Assembly (NCBI GenBank): GCA_026391755.1 | Contig: JAPLDN010000275.1 | Location: 1-14,496, forward strand | Reading direction: 5' to 3' | Source of the DNA: Bacteroidota bacterium | Lineage (GTDB): Bacteria > Bacteroidota > Bacteroidia > Bacteroidales > FEN-979 | Length of the DNA: 14,496 nucleotides | Part shown: in pieces, positions 6,507 through 14,119 of the stretch | How positions within the stretch are numbered: position 1 is the stretch's first letter | Layout of the letters: every line of letters begins with the position of its first letter | The notes under the pieces: model-generated | What the model saw: only the letters and a program-made list of their open reading frames with translations | The model's database searches: none | What the model was told of the DNA's origin: nothing | Position numbers and translations under genes: made by a program

Positions 6507-7706
6507 ATGAAAAAACTGATAAGTGTAATATGTATCCTGTGCTTTGCCTCATCGCAGGCGCAGACAGGCAATGAGCTTAAAGCCGCTGATGTCATAGCAT
6601 TGAATGCCCCGGATTCCTGCCAGTTGTCGGTATCTTCACTCGGAAGGTATTTCTCAAAAACCTTTAAAGACCCCGCTTTAAGGCTGAGGGCAATTTATAC
6701 CTGGACAGCCATGTCGATCAAATATGATGTTGCGAACATGGGCAAAGTGAATGCTGCAACCCCATTCAATGAGCTGGTTGATAGAACGATGCAGACAAAG
6801 ACCGCCATTTGCCAGGGCTATGCCTCGGTGTTCAGGGCTTTATGCGACGCCTGCGGGATCAAAGCCTTTGTGGTCAACGGGTATACACGCCAAAACGGCC
6901 ATATCAATACGATCAGCCATGCCTGGATCGTGGCAACCCTTGATACCACATATTATGGTTTCGACCCTACCTGGGGAGGAGGTTACATAAACAAAGGGAA
7001 TTATATCAGGCAGTTCAATGAACAGTTTTTTATGATTAAACCGGAAGACCTTATTAAAGACCACATGCCGTTTGACCCAATGTGGGAATGTTTAAATTAT
7101 CCTGTTGACAACCTTGATTTCACCAGCGGTAAAACAACTCCCGCAGCCGGAACTGCATTTTTTTCGTATGCCGACAGCATCAGAGTTTACACTGCACTCT
7201 CTCAGGGAGAACAATGCAAAGCCTCATTACGCAGGCTTGAAGCTGCAGCTGTAATAAATAGCATGCTAACGGATTGGTCATCATATTTAAAACAATGTGT
7301 TGAAAACAACAGCCGTAACGAGCTTGTTGGTGAAAAAAATAAATATGTGAGGCAGTTCAATGATGCTGTTGAAAATTATAATAACTGTATCTATGCGTTC
7401 AACCAGTATGCCGATTACTGGAACATGCAATTCACTCCATCAAAACCGGAGCCTGAGATCGCACGCATGCTTCAAACCTGTTATGCTTATTTGGATTCCT
7501 GTAAACAGTCCCTTTCTCAGGTTGTTACAGGCGATCCGGGCATGAAACAAAGCGCAGACCAGTTAAAGCTGGCTGTTGATGTGGCCCAGGATAATCTGGA
7601 CAAACAAAAGGTTTTCCTGAAAATTTATTTCAATACCGATCCTGTTTCACGGCCCCAGCTTTTCCAGAATTATAACGGGGCAGGGTTTCCCACAAGGAAG
7701 AAATGA
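6507..7706 (+). CDS. Secreted transglutaminase-like (papain-fold) protein
   Basis: This 399-residue precursor has a signal peptide (1-19, ending SSQAQ). Residues about 55-155 form a transglutaminase-core domain. They show RAIYTWTAMSIKYD (61-74), the nucleophile in TAICQGYASVFRALC (Cys102), the histidine in ISHAWIVATLD (His138) and the acid in YYGFDPTWGGG (Asp153). The Cys-His-Asp triad is complete, so the fold is probably active as a peptidase, amidase or transamidase; bacterial members often act on peptide or peptidoglycan-linked substrates. The part after about 210 is helical with scattered cysteines (EQCKAS, KQCVEN, QTCYAYLDSCKQ) and matches no domain I recognise. The gene is monocistronic, divergent from the beta-barrel gene and convergent with the PepSY-type gene, with abutting stops. 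No strong promoter match is seen upstream. Confidence 0.9.
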   Translation: MKKLISVICILCFASSQAQTGNELKAADVIALNAPDSCQLSVSSLGRYFSKTFKDPALRLRAIYTWTAMSIKYDVANMGKVNAATPFNELVDRTMQTKTAICQGYASVFRALCDACGIKAFVVNGYTRQNGHINTISHAWIVATLDTTYYGFDPTWGGGYINKGNYIRQFNEQFFMIKPEDLIKDHMPFDPMWECLNYPVDNLDFTSGKTTPAAGTAFFSYADSIRVYTALSQGEQCKASLRRLEAAAVINSMLTDWSSYLKQCVENNSRNELVGEKNKYVRQFNDAVENYNNCIYAFNQYADYWNMQFTPSKPEPEIARMLQTCYAYLDSCKQSLSQVVTGDPGMKQSADQLKLAVDVAQDNLDKQKVFLKIYFNTDPVSRPQLFQNYNGAGFPTRKK

Positions 7707-8273
7707 TCAGGCATAAAAAAGAATAATTAAAGCCGGGATAATGATCCCGATAAGAGCCAGGGCTGCACCTCTCCATTTAATGCCGTTCTTCCCTCTCAGG
7801 ATGAAAAGCCCGGTGACAGCAAGCAATACCATGGCAATGGCATAGGCGTCGGAGAACCAGGTAAACCAATGCCTGATGCTGTTATAATGAAGGAGGTTGA
7901 ATTCCTTCAGCACATACCTGGGGGTTTTCTTTTCCAGTTCAGCCTTACCGGTAACCATATCGACATACAGGCTGCCATTGTCAAAAAAAATCTGCATGTA
8001 ACCAGTTCCCGGAACAAAACTCCGGTAATGCTTCTCCTCATGGACCTGTTCAAGCGCTTTTATTGCAAATGCTTTGTCGGCTGTGACATTGGCCGGCAGC
8101 GCAATGGTTAATTGCTCAAATTTCTTGCTGTAGTCGGGATGGACAAAATCGCCCGATTTAAAATGGTTAAGAATAATGCCCGATAAGGCATAGATGATGG
8201 TCATCCCAAAAAAGAAATATCCGAGATCGCGGTGAATGGCATTGTTCCACCGCCTTAGAGTCTTGCGCTGCAT
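7707..8273 (-). CDS. PepSY-associated transmembrane protein
   Basis: This 188-residue inner-membrane protein starts WNNAIHRDLGYFFFGMTIIYALSGIILNH, the N-terminal helix of PepSY-type TM proteins. A roughly 100-residue extracytoplasmic domain follows (about 38-135), containing a PepSY-like strand pair (YMQIFFDNGSLYVDMVTGKAEL). Next come the histidine-bearing turn LLHYNSIRHWFTWFSD (127-142) and two more helices (about 143-160 and 168-187). Conserved histidines H14, H36, H129 and H135 sit near the membrane faces. In related proteins these positions are associated with haem or iron reduction, but that assignment is only an analogy here. The gene starts 1 nt after the stop of the lipoprotein gene, so the two form a unit. 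Confidence 0.85.
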   Translation of the reverse strand: MQRKTLRRWNNAIHRDLGYFFFGMTIIYALSGIILNHFKSGDFVHPDYSKKFEQLTIALPANVTADKAFAIKALEQVHEEKHYRSFVPGTGYMQIFFDNGSLYVDMVTGKAELEKKTPRYVLKEFNLLHYNSIRHWFTWFSDAYAIAMVLLAVTGLFILRGKNGIKWRGAALALIGIIIPALIILFYA

Positions 8274-8274
8274 C

Positions 8275-8826
8275 TTACTTTACAACAGTGTAGGAGATGG
8301 CTTCAATGGAATAGAAGGAGAGATGGTCCTTGCCGCTTTTCTTCAGGTCGTTGCGGAGAGAATTGATATTATCCAGGGTTTCTTTGGTTCCCTGGTCTTC
8401 ATGACCTTTGGCCCCGGAATGTATCCCTGTCTCATGATTTTCGGCTGGTTTTTTTACTTCAGCTTCCCATTCGTTGAGATACTTGGCATCGACCTTTTCT
8501 TCTTTCAGAATGCCGAGTACTTTAACATGGCTGCCGATGAGACTTTCGTCGAATTTGGCAATGTTGGCTCCGGTGGTAACCTCAACCCTGATGCTGTCTG
8601 TTCCGTCGACCAGGAACATGCGCTTTCCTCCATGCTTGCAGGTATGAAGAACGGTTCCTTCTATACGTATGGGTTTCTCAACGTATTTTGCAGCTGAATC
8701 AATGAAAGATTTAACTGCAAGCGTAACCGTATCGGCTTTTTTTAATTCAGCGGTTTTGGTCCCCATGTTACAGGAGGCAAGCAGGAACAGGCAGGGAATT
8801 ACAAGGAGTAAGAGTTTCTTGATCAT
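8275..8826 (-). CDS. OB-fold-like lipoprotein of unknown function
   Basis: A 183-residue lipoprotein precursor: the lipobox LLASC puts the acylated cysteine at residue 19. The middle part (about 50-125) resembles a small OB-fold beta barrel. It includes KPIRIEGTVLHTCKHGGKRMFLVDGTDSIRVEV and then HVKVLGILKEEKVD. A C-K-H-G-G turn (Cys63, His65) looks like a possible metal or haem site. The C-terminal third is polar and His/Lys/Glu-rich (HETGIHSGAKGHEDQ), then helical, ending with a strand (SFYSIEAISYTVVK). It lies directly upstream of the PepSY-type gene with 1 nt between them, which suggests that they work together at the envelope, possibly in metal or redox handling. That is inference. The gene has a good promoter overlapping the divergent epimerase promoter. 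Confidence 0.82.
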   Translation of the reverse strand: MIKKLLLLVIPCLFLLASCNMGTKTAELKKADTVTLAVKSFIDSAAKYVEKPIRIEGTVLHTCKHGGKRMFLVDGTDSIRVEVTTGANIAKFDESLIGSHVKVLGILKEEKVDAKYLNEWEAEVKKPAENHETGIHSGAKGHEDQGTKETLDNINSLRNDLKKSGKDHLSFYSIEAISYTVVK

Positions 8827-8849
8827 AGAAAAGGATTTAAAATGACAGG

Positions 8850-8880
8850 CAAAGCTCGGTATTATTTGGCAGAAGTCAAA
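8850..8880 (-). promoter_or_regulatory. Promoter of the lipoprotein/PepSY unit
   Basis: On the minus strand TTTG (8877-8880) is followed after 19 nt by GAGCTTTG (8850-8857), one mismatch from TAnnTTTG. The implied leader is about 17 nt. It overlaps the divergent promoter of the epimerase gene. Confidence 0.5.
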
Positions 8881-8897
8881 ATCTTGACGTACTTTCG
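8865..8897 (+). promoter_or_regulatory. Promoter of the epimerase/reductase gene
   Basis: TTTG (8865-8868) is followed after 21 nt by TACTTTCG (8890-8897), one mismatch from the Bacteroidota -7 consensus. The implied transcript start near 8904 leaves a leader of about 45 nt, A-rich just before the ATG. It shares bases with the divergent lipoprotein promoter. Confidence 0.55.
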
Positions 8898-8948
8898 CGG
8901 CCGGTATTGCGATTCACGCAATCCGCAGTCAAAACAAAACTAACATTT

Positions 8949-9968
8949 ATGGTTTTAGTTACAGGAGGGACCGGGCTCCTGGGGTCCCATTTGCTTTTTA
9001 ACCTTGTCAACGCGGGAAAATCGGTTCGCGCCATCAAGCGTAAAACCAGCAATACTGAAATGGTTAAAAAAATATTTTCATATTATTCTGATAAGGCGGA
9101 TGAGCTTTTCGGGAAGATCGAATGGGTGGATGCCGATATCATGGATTTCGTGGACATGGACGATACATTGGAAGGTATTGATTATGTATATCATGCAGGT
9201 GCCGTGGTTTCCTTTTATCCCAGGGATCACAAAGCCATGCTCAGAGTCAATATTGAAGGAACAGCAAACCTCGTAAATCTTTGCATTGCCAGGAAAATAA
9301 AGAAGTTCTGTTATGTGAGTTCCGTAGCCGTACTTGGCAGGGCTGTGAATGACGGTGTTTCGGATGAAACAACATACTGGCAGCCTTCAAAAAAGAATTC
9401 GGTTTACGGACAGAGTAAGTATGGGGCCGAGCGCGAAATCTGGAGGGGGATGGAAGAAGGTTTGAATGCCTATATAGTTAACCCCTCGGTTATTCTTGGC
9501 CCGGGCTTCTGGGGAGGAGGCAATTCGGGGCTGTTTTCACTGGTCTGGAAAGGACTTAAATACTATACCCGGGGGATTAACGGGTTTGTGGATGTGAAGG
9601 ATGTAGCCAGGGCAATGATTCAGCTCATGGAAAGTGATATTTCTAAGGAACGCTTTATCGTTTCTTCCGAAAATTGTTCCTACCAGCAGGTATTTGAGTA
9701 CATGGCAAAATATCTTGGCAAGACGGCTCCTTCTATTAACGTTCCCAATTCTATGACCGGGATTGCCTGGAGGGTGGAGGCTGTTCTCAGTTTCATTATG
9801 AGGAGACTGCCGGAGGTCACCAAAGAAATGGCCACCACCACTACCATGGTGTATACTTATTCAAACGAAAAGATTAGAAAAGCCATTGGTTTTGAGTTCA
9901 TTCCCGTTGAGCAATCAATAAAGGAAATCTCGGAGATTTTCCTGAAGGACCATTTGAATAATCAATAA
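8949..9968 (+). CDS. NAD(P)-dependent epimerase/dehydratase or reductase (extended SDR family)
   Basis: This 339-residue cytoplasmic oxidoreductase has a Rossmann N-terminus, MVLVTGGTGLLGSH, with the GxxGxxG cofactor motif at 6-12. The extended-SDR features follow: the acidic loop DADIMD (61-66), HAGAVVSF (82-89), the catalytic serine in YVSSVAVLG (122-130), the YxxxK pair in SVYGQSKYGAE (Tyr153, Lys157) and NPSVILGPG (178-186). The C-terminal half is the substrate domain. Family members act on nucleotide sugars, dihydroflavonol-like substrates or steroids; the substrate here cannot be read. A longer frame opens with TTG at 8907, but the ATG at 8949 begins exactly at the Rossmann strand and is preceded by a promoter and an A-rich leader, so I chose it. 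The gene appears monocistronic. Confidence 0.93.
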   Translation: MVLVTGGTGLLGSHLLFNLVNAGKSVRAIKRKTSNTEMVKKIFSYYSDKADELFGKIEWVDADIMDFVDMDDTLEGIDYVYHAGAVVSFYPRDHKAMLRVNIEGTANLVNLCIARKIKKFCYVSSVAVLGRAVNDGVSDETTYWQPSKKNSVYGQSKYGAEREIWRGMEEGLNAYIVNPSVILGPGFWGGGNSGLFSLVWKGLKYYTRGINGFVDVKDVARAMIQLMESDISKERFIVSSENCSYQQVFEYMAKYLGKTAPSINVPNSMTGIAWRVEAVLSFIMRRLPEVTKEMATTTTMVYTYSNEKIRKAIGFEFIPVEQSIKEISEIFLKDHLNNQ

Positions 9969-9984
9969 TCGAGTAACGAAATAT

Positions 9985-10019
9985 CTCATGACTCATGGCT
10001 CATGGCTCATGGAACATGG
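9985..10019. repeat. Short tandem array of 7-bp units between convergent genes
   Basis: Five consecutive 7-bp units are visible: CTCATGA, three identical CTCATGG, then a diverged AACATGG. The array fills most of the 53-nt gap between the epimerase and lytic transglycosylase stops. It holds no hairpin that looks like a terminator. Similar ATGAG/CATGG runs occur between genes in Bacteroidota genomes, probably from replication slippage; a function is not evident. Confidence 0.7.
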
Positions 10020-10021
10020 CT

Positions 10022-11434
10022 TCATTGCGGTATATTATTCCTGTAATGATAATACCTGTTGATGATATCGTCAACAAACCCTTCGTCGGTATAATCGGCC
10101 GAATAGTCTCCAACCGTATCATTTTTAGCATAAGGATCTTTTTTGGATCGCCTGAGCAGGTAATACTCAACGTTCCTGTCCCAGCGGTTAGGATCCTTGC
10201 CAAACTTCTTCGCTTTTTCGCGTGCCAGGAGGACACGTCCTATGCCAACATTATATGATGCAAGAATGAATTTGATGCGGTCTTTTGGATTGGAAATCTC
10301 ATCTGGCAGCTGTTCGTCAAGATGCCTGAGATAGCGAACGCCGGCAGCAAGCTGCTGGACCGGGGTGGCAATACTGTCCATCCCCATTTTAACAGCGGTT
10401 TCGGGCATCAGCTGCATAAGTCCGGAAGCGCTTTTAGAAGAAACCTGTCCCACCCTGAAATTTGATTCCTCGTAAACCAGGGAAGCAAGCAGTCGCCAGT
10501 CCCAGTGAATTTTCAGGCTTAGCTCCCTGAGCTCTTTGTCAAAGGGGGATAATTGGTCTCCCCTCAGGGTAACATAATCGCTTTTCATATTGGTTACGAT
10601 CTTCTGGTTGGCAAAATAATCAAGATAGGCTTTTTTAAACTCTCCGGATCTTTTCGATTCGGCCAGCCATTCGTCGAGTTTCATCAGCAAGGTATCGGAA
10701 TTGTGATTCACTCCCCAGGCATAGGCATAGAGGGGAAAGACCACGAGCGAAGCATCCAGGTTCATATAATACCGCTTATATACCATGGCAGTGTTTTCAG
10801 GGCATAGCAGGTAATTTATTTTCCCTTCGGCTACATTCCTGATAAGGCCTTCCTGCGAAATATCGGGTTCTTCAATCAGGGTGGGCCGTTTCGCTGTCTG
10901 TTTCAGGAAAGAACGGTAGTAGGGCGACATGAATTCATTCCGCCTTGCATGAACCGTATCCCCTTTTGCTACATCATCCAGGGTTTTAATGAATTTCGGC
11001 GTACGGTTTTTACGCTGCAGCAGGATGAGCCGGGTTTCCCCCATAATTTTTGTGTAATGGACCATTCTCCTCCCTTCCGACGAAATCGGGAGGTTCAGGG
11101 CGATCACATCCGCCACATTATAATAAAGATAATAATACAACTTTGAAATATCTTCAGAGGCAATGATCCGGAGCGGGACTCCAAGATAATCGGCAAAGGA
11201 CTTCAGCAGTTCGAGCTGGAAACCGGATGGCTCGCCCCTGTAAAGGAAATAGTTCAGGGTGTTGCGATCGGTAAGTGCAAGAAGGTAACCTCTGTCGCGT
11301 ATCCGCCTGATGGCATCCTTCTTCTCTTCTTCATGGTAATAAATTTTATGGGTAATATAAGCAGCAATGGCAATGAGAGCCAACCCCATCAGTATGGTCC
11401 TGAACCTTCGAAAGAAATTGCTTACTTTGGTCAA
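10022..11434 (-). CDS. mltF: MltF-like membrane-bound lytic transglycosylase
   Basis: This 470-residue protein has a basic N-terminus and one membrane anchor (about 13-29). A periplasmic solute-binding-protein-like (SBP family 3) domain follows at about 40-280, with RIRDRGYLLALTDRN at its start and GFQLELLKSFADYLG as its first helix. A lysozyme-like SLT domain follows at about 300-430. Its signature pieces are YEESNF with the likely catalytic Glu323, SSKSASGLMQLMPET (332-346) and LASYNVGIGR (391-400). The domain order is that of MltF, which cleaves the glycan strands of peptidoglycan to 1,6-anhydromuropeptides. The frame opens with TTG at 11434, 7 nt after the permease stop. An in-frame stop lies just upstream, and the only ATG near the N-terminus (codon 16) would remove the basic residues before the anchor, so TTG is preferred. 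It closes the exporter operon. Confidence 0.93.
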   Translation of the reverse strand: MTKVSNFFRRFRTILMGLALIAIAAYITHKIYYHEEEKKDAIRRIRDRGYLLALTDRNTLNYFLYRGEPSGFQLELLKSFADYLGVPLRIIASEDISKLYYYLYYNVADVIALNLPISSEGRRMVHYTKIMGETRLILLQRKNRTPKFIKTLDDVAKGDTVHARRNEFMSPYYRSFLKQTAKRPTLIEEPDISQEGLIRNVAEGKINYLLCPENTAMVYKRYYMNLDASLVVFPLYAYAWGVNHNSDTLLMKLDEWLAESKRSGEFKKAYLDYFANQKIVTNMKSDYVTLRGDQLSPFDKELRELSLKIHWDWRLLASLVYEESNFRVGQVSSKSASGLMQLMPETAVKMGMDSIATPVQQLAAGVRYLRHLDEQLPDEISNPKDRIKFILASYNVGIGRVLLAREKAKKFGKDPNRWDRNVEYYLLRRSKKDPYAKNDTVGDYSADYTDEGFVDDIINRYYHYRNNIPQ

Positions 11435-11441
11435 TATAATG

Positions 11442-12560
11442 TTATGCTACTTTCCGGTATCGCCAGACAGCCAGGCCCGACATCATGATGGCAAAAACGA
11501 CCAGTGACCAAAAGTGCGGGCTGATATCGGCAAATGTTGAGCCTTTCAACAGTACCATCCTCATGATCTTGATGAAATACATCAGGGGGTTCAACCTGTC
11601 GATCTGTTGCGCCCATCCGGGCATGCTTTCGATAGAGGTGAATAGCCCGCTCATCAATATAAATACCACCATGAAAAAGAACGTCACAAGCATGGATTGT
11701 TGCTGGGTGTTTGTAACAGTGGACACAAGCAATCCTATAGACAAAATTACAAAAAGATATACTCCCCCCGACAGGAATATGAGCCAGAGGTTTCCAACCA
11801 TCGGAATATCAAAGAATAGCTTCCCAATTGAAAGGCCGAATGCAAGTTCAAAAAGCGCAATGATCCAGAATGGGGTTAGCTTTCCCGCTATGAACTGTAT
11901 TTTTCGGATCGGGGTCACATTGATCTGCTCAATAGTGCCGATTTCCTTTTCGCGAACGATGTTCATCCCCGAAAGCAACAAGCCAATGATGGTAACGAGC
12001 AGCACAAGTATGCCCGGAACCATATACGTTTTATAATTCAGTTTCGGGTTATACCAGTAGCTGAAGTCGGTTTGAATGTTCTTTAAGCCCGCCATCTGTG
12101 CCGGGCTAAGCCAGTCCTGCATCAGTTCCCGGTTAAAATCGATCAGGATGGATGTGCAATACCCGCTGCTTAAGCCTGCCACTGCCTGGTTGATGGCATT
12201 GATCACAAACTGGACTTTGCTCAGGTTTTCCCTCACAAGCTGCCGCTCAAAGCCGTTGGGTATCCTGATGATCACATCCACTTTGCCTTTCTGCATCAGG
12301 TCCATGGCTTCGTCATAGGAAAAGGTAGTCTGCACGACCTTATAAAATGGGGAACCTTCATATTTGCTGATGAGTTTGCGGGAGGATGTGCTCAGGTCCA
12401 TGTCAACAACCGAAACCCGGATGCTCTTCATTTCGAAAGTGGCTGCGTTGACAAGAATAAGGAGCTGGACGATAGGCACAACGAAGATGATGGGAAGCAT
12501 GCCTTTGTTCCGGAAGATCTGGAGGAATTCTTTCTGTATAATGAATAGCAATGTTCTCAT
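11442..12560 (-). CDS. ABC-2 type transporter permease (second copy)
   Basis: This 372-residue permease of the ABC-2 family resembles the YhhJ-type exporters. An N-terminal membrane helix (about 22-40) follows the amphipathic start LLFIIQKEFLQIFRNKG. A large extracytoplasmic domain (about 41-178) comes next, then five or so helices between 181 and 366. The conserved cytoplasmic coupling segment REKEIGTIEQINVTPI (203-218) sits after the second helix, as usual. It starts 11 nt after the other permease gene, and the two presumably form a heterodimer driven by the ATPase encoded first. Exporters of this kind move drugs, lipids or peptides with an HlyD-type adaptor; no adaptor gene is in the window and the cargo is unknown. 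Confidence 0.93.
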   Translation of the reverse strand: MRTLLFIIQKEFLQIFRNKGMLPIIFVVPIVQLLILVNAATFEMKSIRVSVVDMDLSTSSRKLISKYEGSPFYKVVQTTFSYDEAMDLMQKGKVDVIIRIPNGFERQLVRENLSKVQFVINAINQAVAGLSSGYCTSILIDFNRELMQDWLSPAQMAGLKNIQTDFSYWYNPKLNYKTYMVPGILVLLVTIIGLLLSGMNIVREKEIGTIEQINVTPIRKIQFIAGKLTPFWIIALFELAFGLSIGKLFFDIPMVGNLWLIFLSGGVYLFVILSIGLLVSTVTNTQQQSMLVTFFFMVVFILMSGLFTSIESMPGWAQQIDRLNPLMYFIKIMRMVLLKGSTFADISPHFWSLVVFAIMMSGLAVWRYRKVA

Positions 12561-12571
12561 TTCCGATTTTT

Positions 12572-13675
12572 TCAGGCAAGCCTGATTTTGAATTTTTTAA
12601 CGCTCAGGAAAATAAAAAACAAGGTAAACCCGGCCATGATTCCGGTTTCAAATGCTATATAACGGAAGCCGTTGCCCTGGAGCATGATGCTTTTAATGAT
12701 CGTGATAAAATATTTCGGGGGCATGATATGGCAAAACACCTGCAGGATCCAGGGCATGTTCTCGACAGGGAAAATAAACCCGCTGAGCAGGATAGTAGGC
12801 AGCATAAGGGCAACAAGCGACAGCATCATGGCAATTTGCTGGCTGCTGGTTATAGTGGAAATCAGGATCCCCAGTGAAAGGGCCATGCAGATAAAGAGCA
12901 GGCTTTCGGCCAGGAGGAGGGCAACGCTGCCCACGACAGGCACCCCGAAAACCGTATTTCCAAGGATGATAATGATACAGGCATCGGTAAAAGCAAGAAA
13001 CACATAAGGAAACACTTTCCCGATAATGATCTGGATGGGTTTCAGGGGTGAAACCAGCAGAAGTTCCATGGTCCCAAGCTCTTTCTCCTTCGTGATTGAG
13101 AGCGATGTCATAAGAGCTGAAATCAGCATCAGCAGCATCGCCATGAGGCCGGGAACGAACATGTACACCCCTTTCATCTGTCCGTTATACATCATCCTGA
13201 CTTCCGGAACGATCTGCATGGGTATTTTTTCGGCATTGAGGGAAATGAGGTAATTTGACAGTATCCCCTGCAGATAATTGACCAGGATATTGGCAGTATT
13301 GGGATCGGAAGCATCGCCGATGATCTGAACTTTTGCATTCCCGGTTTTGTCAAGGTTTTTGGAGAAATCGGAACCGAAGATCAGTACCAGTTTTACATTA
13401 CCCTGCCTGAATACCTGTTCTATTTCTGTGTAGGAAGTTAGATTTTTATCAAGGATGAAATATCCGGAGGAGAGTACTTTCTCGCTGATCCTGCGGGTGA
13501 CCTCGTCTTTGGACTGGTCAAGGATTGCAATGCGGGCATCCTTGATCTCATTGGTGATCACGAAGCCGAACAGCAGCAATTGCATGGCGGGCAGGCCGAA
13601 AAGGATCAGCAGGGTGCGGTAATCCCTGATTATGTGGTAGAATTCCTTAACAACGAAGCCCAGGAAACGTTTCAT
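12572..13675 (-). CDS. ABC-2 type transporter permease (first copy)
   Basis: This 367-residue ABC-2 permease is a paralogue of the gene downstream. The layout is the same: amphipathic start and first helix (about 21-41), a large extracytoplasmic domain (about 42-170), and five further helices. The coupling motif EKELGTMELLLVSPLKP (197-213) is clear. The extracytoplasmic domain contains a strand-rich region (VKLVLIFGSDF, AKVQIIGDASDPNTANI) typical of the family. Its ATG overlaps the stop of the preceding small membrane-protein gene by 4 nt (ATGA), so translation is probably coupled. The two permeases differ enough to indicate an old duplication and a heterodimeric exporter. Confidence 0.93.
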   Translation of the reverse strand: MKRFLGFVVKEFYHIIRDYRTLLILFGLPAMQLLLFGFVITNEIKDARIAILDQSKDEVTRRISEKVLSSGYFILDKNLTSYTEIEQVFRQGNVKLVLIFGSDFSKNLDKTGNAKVQIIGDASDPNTANILVNYLQGILSNYLISLNAEKIPMQIVPEVRMMYNGQMKGVYMFVPGLMAMLLMLISALMTSLSITKEKELGTMELLLVSPLKPIQIIIGKVFPYVFLAFTDACIIIILGNTVFGVPVVGSVALLLAESLLFICMALSLGILISTITSSQQIAMMLSLVALMLPTILLSGFIFPVENMPWILQVFCHIMPPKYFITIIKSIMLQGNGFRYIAFETGIMAGFTLFFIFLSVKKFKIRLA

Positions 13676-14118
13676 TCCGGTTCTTTTTTAATGGCCCAGG
13701 TATAATAAAACCTGAATGCGGAGATCAGCAACGGAAATGCCATGCCGATATAAAATGTAAAGAGGTATTCACGGTTTATCACATCGAATCTTCTTAGCAA
13801 TATGCCGGTTGTGATCATCAGCATCATCATGATATACGACCTGAAATTAAAAAAGGAAAAGGCGCAGGGATACGGGATGCTGAGCCTTTTGATCCGTTTG
13901 ATGTGTTTGTGGGCGATCCTTGCGAATAATACGATGTAAAAGGGGATCCCGATTGCGATCCCTATTAGGATATTCAGCCAGAGATGAGGGGAATGCTTCA
14001 TTTCATAATCAAGGCCCCTCCACATCAGAATCCCCCCAGCAGTGGTCCAGGCAAGCCCGGCAATAAACAGGAGGTTGTGCCTGCTTACCGAGGGTTTTAA
14101 TTTTTCTGTTAATGACAT
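13672..14118 (-). CDS. Small integral membrane protein of unknown function in the exporter operon
   Basis: I do not recognise this 148-residue protein. It has four hydrophobic segments (about 16-34, 47-67, 93-108 and 118-136). A strongly basic cytoplasmic-looking loop lies between the second and third (HKHIKRIKR, 70-78), together with an aromatic stretch (CAFSFFNFRSY). A WRGLDYEMKHSPH loop follows helix 1. It has no ATP-binding or permease coupling motif. The longest frame begins with TTG at 14127 inside the ATPase gene; the ATG at 14118, 1 nt after the ATPase stop, is the better start. Its stop overlaps the ATG of the first permease. Position and coupling suggest an accessory subunit of the exporter, which is inference; a chance insertion between exporter genes is less likely given the tight overlaps. 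Confidence 0.85.
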   Translation of the reverse strand: MSLTEKLKPSVSRHNLLFIAGLAWTTAGGILMWRGLDYEMKHSPHLWLNILIGIAIGIPFYIVLFARIAHKHIKRIKRLSIPYPCAFSFFNFRSYIMMMLMITTGILLRRFDVINREYLFTFYIGMAFPLLISAFRFYYTWAIKKEPE

Positions 14119-14119
14119 C

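Noticed and set aside
8907..8948. Longer N-terminus of the epimerase gene opening with TTG
   Set aside because: The 14 extra residues precede the Rossmann strand and fall in the promoter/leader region; the ATG at 8949 fits the family start.
9985..10019. CRISPR-like array
   Set aside because: The units are 7 bp with no spacers; this is a simple tandem repeat.
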